From: Blastocladiella britannica
Taxonomy: Eukaryota > Blastocladiomycota > Blastocladiomycetes > Blastocladiales > Blastocladiaceae
Direction: 5' to 3'
DNA length: 29,219 nucleotides
Assembly: GCA_025349905.2 (NCBI GenBank)
Contig: MU624715.1
Coordinates: forward strand, 1 to 29,219
Shown: positions 20,587 to 29,219 of the stretch, piece by piece
Numbering within the stretch: the first letter of the stretch is position 1
Layout: each line of letters begins with the position of its first letter
Program-made: the position numbers and the translations under genes
Notes under the pieces: generated by a model
Told to the model about the DNA's origin: nothing
Database searches by the model: none
Seen by the model: the letters and a program-made list of their open reading frames with translations, nothing else

Positions 20587-20865
20587 CCGCATTTTTTTTT
20601 TTCGTGCTCGCAACGCATTTTACTTTTCCTGTTGTTTGTTCCCGTCGCCAATCCATCTATCCTTCCATCCATTTTATCCCATCTCGCGGACTCGACTTGT
20701 CCACGATCAAATTTCTCTTTATTCGCCTTCATCTTCCACTCAAGAAAGAATCTGATAATATAACCAGTTTGATTGACTTGAGCAGGGATCAGGCGCGTAT
20801 ATTATTTTGATATAACTTCATTACGTCCACCCAACCCTGAAACGATCCCGCCGCCGCGATCGGTG
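20587..20865. other. Convergent intergenic region, 279 bp
   Basis: This is the shared 3' region of the protease gene (+) and the coiled-coil gene (-). It holds a T-run at about 20592-20601 and C/T-rich sequence, with no gene that I can support. Confidence 0.5.
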
Positions 20866-23250
20866 TCACAAGAAATTCATGCTCTTGAGCCGCATCCGAA
20901 CTGATCCAATCTCCTTTTCCACATGATCCAGCCTGCCATCGAGCTCCTCTTTGCGCCGACGTGTTACTGGCGTGGAATTGAGCGGGATCCGTGCATAGTC
21001 GGCTTGCAACTAAAAAAATGTAAATGTTGAGCAAAAGCAGAGTGCTGCAAAATAAAAAGATGAGGCCATACCGATTCCTTTTGCCCCTGCAGCGACTTTA
21101 AGCGGCCCTCTAATTGTTTTGCTTCCTCAAGTTGCTGTTGCCATGTCCAACCCGTAGCTCGGCCGCCACTGCCCGACTGTTGTTGCAGTAATGTGCTTGT
21201 ACGACCAAACAGTTCGCGCTCGCGCTCGGCCGTGGCTGTCGCCCATCCTTGCGCCGAAGTCGCGCCAACACTGCGACCATCCAGTCCGGGCGACGATGAG
21301 TCATGAGTCGGGTATGCGTACTGCGTCATTGCGCCCGAGTGCGAAGGCGATCGAATCGAGGTAGCGCGCGACGACGGCCGCTCGATTGTGCCAGCAGCTC
21401 CACCACCGTACCGGTCCAATGACGTGGTGCTGAATGGTCGCGACACATTTGGCGACAGCTGCGAGCGGGAGGGCGGGTAGGCGAGGCCGGAGCTGGCGGG
21501 GGAATCGGGCGCCCACGCCACTCGCGGAGGGCCCGGTGGCGGCGGGTGGTGTGCAAGTCCCCCAGTGGCAGCGATAGAGTATCCGAGAAGGGAGCCAGAG
21601 CTGGGTGTGGGCGAACGCAGCACCTGGTCCACGGTCGACTGCAGGACGCGGATCTGCGAGTTGGCGCGCTCGAGTTGCAGCTATCATTGATTCAATCACG
21701 CCAATCAGACCATTTGCCACTCTGAGCAAAATATAAGAAGGTACCTGAGTATCCTGAACAAGCGACTTGAGCGCCTGTTCGTGCTCCTCGAGATGTCGGA
21801 CCCGGTCTTGCTCGTGCTGGACAATGCGGTGCAGCTCCTCCACCTGCTCGGTCACCGCCAAGTGGGCTCGCTGCCACTGAACAGCGTCGGACTTTGCGCC
21901 AGCGAGATCGGCCTCGAGCTCAGCGACGAGCTCCAGCGCGCGGTGGCCCTGATCGCGGGCCTCCTCGGCCTGGCGGCGCCACTCGTCCACCTGGCGCTCC
22001 AGGTCAGCCAGCTGAACCGAGTCGGCGTGCCGGATTTGTTCCAGCTGTGCGGTCGCAGCAGCGGCGGTGTCAGTCCCGCCATTGGCGTTGGCAGCGGCAG
22101 CCTGGCGCTCCACGTCTCGGAGCTGCAGCTCAAAGTTAGCCAGCACCGCCCGCCGCTGTTCCGTGAGCACTGCGCGGTCCTGCACGGCGGCATCGCGCTC
22201 GGCCACCACCACTGCATGCGCGCGGCCTAGCTCGGCCCGCGCATTGGTCACGCGCTCCAGCTCGGCCCGCACCGTCTCGTGCACTTGCGCCAGCGACGCG
22301 TACTGCGCACGCTCAAACTCCAGCTGCAGCGCCAAATCGTCGGCGGCAGCGTGGGCGGTGGCTGATTCCGTTTCTGCTCCTCTTGCTGGGCCACGGGAGC
22401 CGCCGCTTCCTCGGCTCGATCCAAGTAACAGTCGACTGGTGTTCGACGATCGGTCGCCGCGCAAATCGTCCAGCTCGTTGGCCTGGTCGGCGATTCGCGA
22501 TCGCAGCTCCAACACGTCGTCCTCCAGGCGGCTGACGTACAGCTGGTACTCGAGGCACTTGTGGCATTCCTCTTGCTCTGTTGCATTTATATTTATGAGG
22601 ACGTTCCGGCAGTGCCAAAACGTTAAAATAACAATACCATGGTGACGATCGCTTCGCTGTGGAGATGGCGTGCGTCGTGCTGACCGTGATGACGCCGCCT
22701 CCCCCGACCCGGCACGGAACCGGTGCAATTCACCGCGCTGCATCGCGTTTTGCTGCATGACCACCTCCAGTTCCTGCTCTGCGCGGGCCATATCGCGCCG
22801 GGCCGCGTCCAGCGCTGCATCGCGCTCTGCCGCCTCTGCTTCCATGATCGCAATCTGTTGGTGCAGGCGCGCAACTTCGGCCTGCTGCCCAGCATTTACC
22901 GGTGATGGCTGCGATTGCGCCGCACTGTCGTTACCGTTATGTTTGTTTTTGATACTGGTGCCAGTGACGGCAGCGTCGAGAACCGAGGCAAAGGTCGAGT
23001 CGGGGTCAAAGTACGCGTGCGATGCATCGGCCCACGAGCCCGAGGTCTGGGTGCGCGGGAGTGGGGGCGGCGGCGGTGACGGCAGCTGCAAGTCGCTGAC
23101 CGCGGCTTGTGCGTCCAAGAGACTTGCAGTCACGGAAGCCGAGCGTGGTGGTGACGGTAGGGGCACCACCGCACCGCTGCTCTCTTGCTGCAGCTGTGCG
23201 AGGGCGTCGCGTGCGTTGATCAGGGCCTGGAGCCGGTCGGGAGTTGTCAT
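20866..23250 (-). CDS. Coiled-coil protein with conserved-looking basic C-terminus (weakly enkurin-like)
   Basis: Exons, in coding order, are 23250-22638, 22577-21745, 21680-21072 and 21009-20866, giving 732 residues. I cannot name the family. An N-terminal region has a poly-Pro patch (about residue 80). Long heptad-rich coiled coils run over about 130-180 and 215-490, rich in Ala, Arg, Glu and Gln. A Ser/Pro/Gly-rich low-complexity part follows (about 497-620), then another short coiled coil. The last 48 residues (exon 4) read LQADYARIPLNSTPVTRRRK..., then a helix ending MRLKSMNFL. The pattern 'Y-x2-(I/L)PL ... R-x-RKEEL-x2-(R/K)L-x3-E-x-I' recalls the C-terminal half of enkurin domains in flagellar proteins, but this is a weak resemblance. 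A structural role in cytoskeleton, centriole or flagellum is inference. Introns are 60, 64 and 62 bp; the first keeps the frame if unspliced. Confidence 0.8.
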
Positions 23251-23337
23251 ATTAACGAGCTAAGGTGCCTTGAAAGAGCAGCACCATATAGTCGCATGCT
23301 CGCTCGCAGCCAAGGCGAATGGAGGCAAGGATTTCAT

Positions 23338-23805
23338 TCAAAGATCGCTCCGAGAGGAACCACTCGCGCCGCTGCCGCCGAGCCCCGGGTTCAACTTTGC
23401 CAGGTACGCGCCACAGTCGCCCGACGAGGCCACTGCCGCCCGTGGCGCACACGCGTACCAGTCACCCACCATGCACTTTGTCTCGCGCGTCGGATCGGGG
23501 CACGGACAGTCACGCAGGGCCGCCACGCACGGGTTGCCAGCACTGGCGCACCGGTATCCGGGACAGCCTGTTTTTCTCAATATTTAATAACGCGTATTTC
23601 CTTGTTACGACCTAATGATACAGGTACCGTTGGGTGCGCCGGCGTGCGATTGGTGCTGTTGCTGTTGTTGTTGCTGCTGCTGTTGCTGCTGCTGTTGCCC
23701 TTGGCCGCCAAAAAATGCCTGGAAAAAATCAAAGGCGAGGGCCGTCTGCACCAGGACCGCCATCACCACGAGAAGAATCGCTGCCGATCGCGTTGCCATT
23801 TTCAT
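23338..23805 (-). CDS. LCL2: LCL2-like secreted protein (long chronological lifespan protein 2 family)
   Basis: Exons 23805-23628 and 23567-23338 give 135 residues, as expected for this small fungal family. A signal peptide (AAILLVVMAVLVQTALA) is followed by FDFFQAFFGGQG, matching the 'FxFFexxFGgg' start of mature LCL2 proteins. A Gln run comes next, then a Cys-rich part in which YRCAS...CVAALRDCPCPDP mirrors the family's 'YLCpdt..CV..p.hCPCPfP' block. LCL2 is described as a probable component of the ER-associated degradation pathway in yeasts. The C-terminus (LAKLNPGLGGSG...) is Gly/Ser-rich and lacks the usual 'vELArKGLL' ending. Two ATGs (23805, 23799) are possible; the first is used. The gene lies 50 bp from the Vps8 stop and 87 bp from the coiled-coil gene's ATG, all on one strand. 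Confidence 0.75.
23654..23697 (-). repeat. CAG/CAA tract encoding a Gln run in the LCL2-like gene
   Basis: The minus strand carries 14 consecutive Gln codons (a mix of CAG and CAA), then His-Gln. The mixed codons argue for selection or age rather than a fresh expansion. Family members often carry Gln-rich stretches at this site. Confidence 0.9.
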
Positions 23806-23855
23806 TTATTATTGTGAAGGGTACGAGAAAGAGAGCGAAAAAAGATACATTTGAT

Positions 23856-26800
23856 TCATGGCCGCTCTTCCTCCTCACCTTCGTCCTCCTCGCGCTCTAG
23901 CCGATCGAGCATCGTATCGAGCAGGTCGTGCTGTGTCCCATACTGGTCAGGGATTAATCAAGTGAAAGTAAGCAATGAATGCAACATACCCAATCGGATA
24001 CGACAGGCCGCTGGAATTGCGCGCCGTCACCACCAGCAGCAGTCAATGACGACCCTGTTAGTGCTACAGGTCCGGTAGTACTGGTAGGACGCCTCGAACC
24101 TCCCCGCGATGAGGAGACGGAAGCCGAAAACGAGGACCCGATGCGGCGGATCCCTTTTGCCCGTTTCCCGATCACCTCGCGATCGTGCGCGGCCTGCCGA
24201 GTCGCCACCGAACACGTAGCACATGCAGCGGCTGTCGCCGACCACCCTCCATGATGGACACATGCCGCGTGCGCGACATGGCCGCACGCCCACGCCGCCA
24301 TTGGCATTGCGCCGGTCTCTGAGCCGCGCATGAAGCTCCCGCACACGGCGCACGCAACCGAGTGAGCCGTCGCCGCTGATACGACAAACCCAGGCCGACG
24401 CGCTACCAGCAAGTCGCGCGCGGCATCGGTGCGCTCCTCCTCGACCATGCCCACAACCGTCTGGCAGAGCCGCGAGTGCGCGTGGTGAGAAATGAGCGCC
24501 GCCACAAACCCCCGCGCGGTCGCTGTCGCTGTTGTTGTTGGTGAAAAATGGCTACTGCTCAGTTGTGCCGCCACCGCCTTGTTGTTGGAGGAGGAGGATG
24601 AGGAGGAGCCGAGGTACTGGATCAGCACCTGGGGAATGTTGTGCATGGCCGCCAGCGCTTCGTACAACAACGGATGGACCAGCTGCTCCGAGGCAGCACC
24701 GTCAACTTTTTTCGACCGCGACCCCCGCGCCACTGTCAGTGACCGGTTAGGACCCGTCGAAACAGGATGGGCAATCAGAGTCTTGACGAGCTCCACCCAC
24801 AGCACCTCGGACCCGACGCGTCGACACAGCTCCACCGCACGCGACAGGAGCATCTGCGACGCGATCGATTCAGGCCGGCGTTCCATTGCCGCCGCGTCTA
24901 ACAGCTCGCGGAGCGCCTCGGCCGGACGGTTACATGCACTGAGCACGGCACTTGCAGCCAAGGGCCGACGTAAGCGGCGGAAAAGCGCCAAAAGCGACTC
25001 GACGTGCGCCATTACCAGCGCAAGAGGCAAGCGATCGAGAACTGCCAGCACCAGGGAGTCGGTGGGGTCGTCACGGTCTTGGGCGGCCAGGTCACCCATG
25101 CATTCCAGGAACAGCTCGCCGCCACATGCGTCCCAGTCGACCAGCCGCGGCGGGAGCTCAATCAGAGCCACGCGAAACAAGGGCTGTGCTGGGGACCCAC
25201 GCAAGCTGGTGTGTGCGCTCGCTACCAGCTTGGGCGCCGTGGTGGCCACCAACTGCACTGTCGCGTCCACGTCAATAGCACACAGAAGCGGTAAAAGCGC
25301 CAGGAGTTCGCGGACAATGGCCCGAACGCTCTCCGCGTCCCAATGAGGCGGCACAACCGCTGCAAGAGCAGCAACCCCACCGGAGGAAGAGTCGCTACCG
25401 TCGTGATCGTCACTGCTGTACATGGACACCGCCATGGCAGCCGGAAGCGGAGCAAGTTCCTGGGAGAGTGCCGTAAAGAGTCGCTCGCGCCGATTGGGCA
25501 GCGGGTCCAGAACGAGGCAGTGAATGACGCGGGCCGTGTCGTCCTCGGCCCGCGCGAAATGCTCGCAAATGCTCCACCACCCGCGCTCCTCGAACGACGC
25601 AACAAATGCGGCCAACTGCTCTTGCCCCAATGCAAAGCTGGTGACCAGGTGCAAGACGGCGGGCTCGACCAAGTGTCGTGGCGGCCAGCACCCGATAGGT
25701 TGGCCGGTACTGGTGCTCATGATGCTACCTGCGCTGCTGCTCTTGGTGGTGTCTTTTGTGCTCAGGGAAGTTGCTCCCGTTAATGGTGTTGTTGCTGCTA
25801 ACGCGGCTCGCGGTAGTGGCGACTCGACCACCCAGTCATTCACGAGCCGATTCAGCAACGCAAGGCACTCGGTGCTGGCGAGAATGATTTGGGAGGGGTA
25901 CCGCATGGCCAGATCCACCCGTGCCGCAGCCGCAAACGCAGCGCGTGCCAAGTGTCGGTGGGTGAGGGAGTTTGCAACCGCACCGTCGCCGTCGTCGGTC
26001 GGAGATTGCGATTTGTAATCGGCGGAAATGATCACGTCCACCAGCATTTCCGCCAGTGGCGCACGAATCGCGGGGACAGCCGCGGCACAGAGGCGAATGG
26101 CCTGCGTGAGCATATCTGGCCAAGTGGGCTCGACGGCGGGGGACTCGAGCAACAGGGCATCCAAATGCTCCACCAGCCAAGTAGCCAGCGCCAGACGGGC
26201 TTGGATCAGGGGGTGGCTGGAGGGAGCTGCGTCGCCGCTGTCATTGAGGAGTACTGGTGCTGGGCGGGGCAGGATCGACGGCGGCGTGAATTGCATCGCG
26301 TCCATCACAAACGAAACTGCATTTTCGATGCTGATGGCCTCGAGACCAGTGACTGGTTGGCCCATGACCGCGTACAAATATGCAATGCCCCATTCGCTGT
26401 CCATGTCGCGACAGGCACGCACGGCCGCGTCCATGTCCACCCTGGCCGGATTCACAACGCAAAGGACGCTCAAGTATCCAGCGCGGTCGCCACACGCGGC
26501 CAAGTCATCCAGCACTTGTGCGACAATGGCTGGCGTCACGCGCAGCTGCGCATCGGCTGCAGACGCCCCCGCGCCAGTCCCGCCACCACGCAACAGGTGG
26601 CCAATGGCAGTCAGGAATGCCACCCGCGTCGCCCCACCCAGCTCATGAAGCGCGGCATCGGCAAACTGCCCAAATAAAAAGCTATCGGCGTCCGGAACCG
26701 CCGTCAACAGGGACACCAGTTGTGGGACATCGGTTCGCGGGTCCTTTGAAACCCGCAACGATTGGAGCGCGGCTCCACACACCAGATCGGTTGCAAATGC

Positions 26801-29210
26801 GCGCGAGAGAGGCGGGCGGCTTGGCCGAGTCAGGTACGCCGGTGGGCTCACAGCGTCATTTTCTGAAGGTTGGCCGTCGTGCACCGACTGGACCCACGAG
26901 AGGGCAAAGTGCACCATGCGCGGGACGTCGCCGGCAATCGCCAGGGCGAGGAGGCGCTCCGTCGCGGGGACAAGGGTTCCCAGTAATAGCTCGCCGTCGG
27001 TCCCGAGGCCCATGAGAGTGCCCGACAGAGCTCCTCGTGCAAACGATGGCAGGTAGTTGAGCTCGCCACGGTCGGTGAGGTTGTGGGACACTGCGAGCTG
27101 GTCATCTCGGCCAGCCAAAGGAGGCATGGGTGCTGATTCAATGACAGTAAAACTTGGCAAGTGCATGAACGATAAGCCGCCAGTGGCTTCCAGTAAAGCG
27201 ACAGTGTTCTATGATCCAGTGTCGCTTGTTAGCGATTCTTTCTTTTTTTAAGAAAATGAAAACAGCTCGCGCACCTCGTCAACAGGCTGAATGCCGACCA
27301 CTGGGGCCGTAAACGTGCCTTCGTGGGCGATCGTGTATTGGAGCGTGTCGTTGGCAACGAACGTCAGGCGCAGGACGCGAAACCAAGTACCCCAGGAAAC
27401 GATGAGCAAATTGCCCACCACCGCGAGTGCTCCCGTCGCGCGCGACTTGCTTAGATCCGGGGTGGGCACGTCGGCGCGCAGAACACGGAGCACGGTGCGG
27501 ATCGGGCGGGTATCGAGAATCACGAACTTGAAGGGGGTCAGAATGGCCACGAGACGATCATACGTGTTGAGGCCAAACACGGTCGTCAACTTGGCTCGAT
27601 TCAGGCGGTTGTCGTAGCTGCCAAATAAGCGGCGCGTGTCCTGCGAAGAAAACACCCGGAGCGAAATGACATGGTAGAATGCCACTCCCTGATTTTTTTC
27701 ATTTTTCATTTCACGTTGGTGATCCAGCAGGGAAGAGGGAAATAAAACTGCCGTACCATGTCATCCACGGATACAATACGACGGTTGCTGGCGCCGGCAA
27801 AGGTGATTTGCGAGATCTGAGCCCCAACGACGTGGCCATACTTTTTTTGAGCGCTCAAGTCGGCCAGTTGATTGACTGGGATGGCCGAGTTGCGCTTGAC
27901 AAGGGCGCCAGTTTTGAGGTTCCACAGGCAAACACTTCCAGTTTCGTGCCCAGTAGCAATGTACTCGCCGCTCTGCGAAATGGCAATGGCAGTGACTCCC
28001 ATGACTGGGCCTTTGGCTATTATAAGATTTTGTCATTTAGGCTCTCGAGTCCAAGTCAACGAAGTACGTAAAAACATAACGAACAGTCTTGGGATACGGA
28101 AAACTCGCCAAGGACGGCAACGAGGGCCATGTTCGTTTCTGGGGTCTGCGTGGCCGGTCGGGAGCCATCGGAGGCAGGCTCAACACCAACGCGCAAGACC
28201 AGTGTGCACCCTCGGGAGGTACCAACAAGGAGCATGTTTCGCGATGGAGGAACGTGGATGCAAGACGCCAGGCCCAGCTCGCGTTCGCGCATCAACGCAG
28301 CGACGGCAGGCATGGGCAGCCACTGCATGGGCTCAGCGCATAGGTCGGCCGTCTCCATGGAGATGGACGGCAGCGGGTGCGATAGGGGCATGAGATCGAG
28401 CGGGTCGAGGGCAAACAGGCTAGGCGCTGCTACCGAGTGAGCGTCGAGTGCACCGGGTGAGGCGGGGTGCAGCAGTGGCGTCGGTTCGTTGTACAGCACA
28501 GACTCATCGTCCACGTCCGAGCTGTACTGGAGCGCATTGGCCACGAGCATCTCGGGCGAGCCTGTCCTTTTTTTTTCGGTGTTGTCGGTGATCAAGGATT
28601 GCGGTATTCATGGCCAATAAGATACGATACCGTGGGCGAGCTCGCGGTACATGCCCAGCTCGACCGTCACTGCCTCGCGCAACGCGACCAATTTGTCGAA
28701 CCATGGATTGTGTTGGTGGTGCCGCTTGGGCCCAGTGACGGCAGTGGTGGCCGTGGGGATTTCATCCACTGACGATGACGAAGGCCTGTTGTCGCTGCCA
28801 TCAACGGCATTCAAGGCAGCGGCGGTGGTGGGCGAGGCGTCACGGCCGCGATCAACGGCGGAGGATGGCCGGTGCGGCAACGCGTCTGAGTGGTCGGTTA
28901 CACGCCATTGCCGGGCGTGCTTGGCGGCAGCAGTGGCCAGGATATGGTCGAGGCGGGCCAGTAAGGCGTCCAGGCGCTCGATCCGTGCGTCGAGCGAGTC
29001 GACAGCACTGCCAGCAGAGCCAGCGCTTGCGAGTGCCAACAGCGCGTCCTCGGGAACCTTGATGGCGCGGAACTGGGCAGCCAGATCGGATGTGACGGCG
29101 GCCAGCGGATCGGAAACAGCGACGGAAGCGATTGCGGGAGACGAGACGGTGGCTCGCAGGCCGGGTGGTGCGGGCCAAGCGCGACGCGCTGGAGATGGAG
29201 GGGCGATCAT
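23856..29210 (-). CDS. VPS8: Vps8, CORVET tethering complex subunit with C-terminal RING
   Basis: Exons, in coding order, are 29210-28631, 28561-28085, 28016-27757, 27688-27275, 27208-23990 and 23942-23856, giving 1678 residues (yeast 1274, human 1428). Vps8 binds the early-endosomal Rab (Vps21/Rab5) and gives CORVET its membrane specificity. A Ser-rich N-terminus holds a helix (about 40-100). A beta-propeller follows, with readable WD-type blocks such as LGEFSVSQDSKGPVMGVTAI, GEYIATGHETGSVCLWNL and GVAFYHVIS. A long alpha-solenoid occupies the big exon. A RING at about 1530-1576 shows CAVC, WACGHVAHAAC and CATC. A basic, Ser-rich linker and a very acidic end (EREEDEGEEEERP) complete it. The order propeller-solenoid-RING is diagnostic of this class; the extra N-terminal part makes Vps8 likelier than Vps11, Vps18 or Vps41. 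The start ATG is 10 bp from the window edge, so an upstream exon cannot be excluded. Confidence 0.9.
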
Positions 29211-29219
29211 TTGATTTTC

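Noticed and set aside
24492..25346. Plus-strand open frame of 284 codons
   Set aside because: It is antisense to the Vps8 solenoid exon, low in complexity (Ala/Arg/Ser) and has no motif.
1..29219. tRNA or rRNA genes
   Set aside because: I looked for tRNA-like arms and rRNA-like conserved stretches in the intergenic gaps and saw none that I could support. A covariance-model search would be decisive.
1..29219. Bacterial operon or contaminant origin
   Set aside because: RlmN could suggest bacteria, but frequent GT-AG introns and exclusively eukaryotic neighbours (REP, Vps8, dynamin, Trm3-type) rule it out.

Overview
This window is nuclear DNA of a eukaryote with a compact, GC-rich, intron-rich genome. 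Coding exons are GC-rich, introns are short (mostly 47-72 bp) and A/T-rich with GT-AG borders, and neighbouring genes are often separated by only 20-300 bp. A small secreted protein at 23338-23805 looks like the fungal LCL2 family, and other genes (Vps8, REP, Trm3/TARBP1, a proteinase K-like protease) fit a fungus. The GC content, the RlmN-type enzyme and a coiled-coil protein with a faint enkurin-like tail suggest an early-diverging, possibly zoosporic fungus such as Blastocladiomycota. That placement is inference; I cannot name the species.

Layout. 2-565 (+): 3' end of an HNH endonuclease-like gene with a NUMOD1/IENR1-type DNA-binding motif. 956-3578 (+): FAD-dependent monooxygenase, six exons. 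3659-5475 (+): RlmN/Cfr-type radical SAM methyltransferase with a C-terminal membrane segment and one anomalous intron. 5578-6932 (+): multi-spanning, perhaps seven-helix, membrane protein. 7035-11925 (-): Trm3/TARBP1-type tRNA 2'-O-ribose methyltransferase, 1551 residues. 11945-13274 (-): secreted, probably GPI-anchored Cys-motif protein. 13474-13717 (+): unassigned open frame. 13728-15573 (-): Rab escort protein (REP). 15722-18130 (-): dynamin-related GTPase of the Vps1/Dnm1 type. 18704-20586 (+): secreted subtilisin-like protease. 20866-23250 (-): coiled-coil protein. 23338-23805 (-): LCL2-like protein. 23856-29210 (-): Vps8, the RING-bearing CORVET subunit.

Gene models were built by joining open frames at GT-AG sites so that the reading frame and family motifs both continue. 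Every multi-exon model sums to a whole number of codons. The main ambiguities are the RlmN intron at 4356-4485, the first intron of REP, and the first exons of Trm3 and of the membrane protein.

Functionally, REP (Rab prenylation), the dynamin-like GTPase (membrane fission) and Vps8 (endosome tethering) are three endomembrane-trafficking genes within 15.5 kb on one strand; this may be chance. Two RNA-modification enzymes (RlmN-like and Trm3-like) flank the membrane protein. Nothing here looks like a bacterial operon, a CRISPR array or an intact transposon. The items most worth a second look are the RlmN gene (membrane tail plus a splice anomaly in the GMGEP motif), the HNH/NUMOD1 fragment, the near-invariant pyrimidine at intron position +4, and the unassigned frame at 13474-13717.
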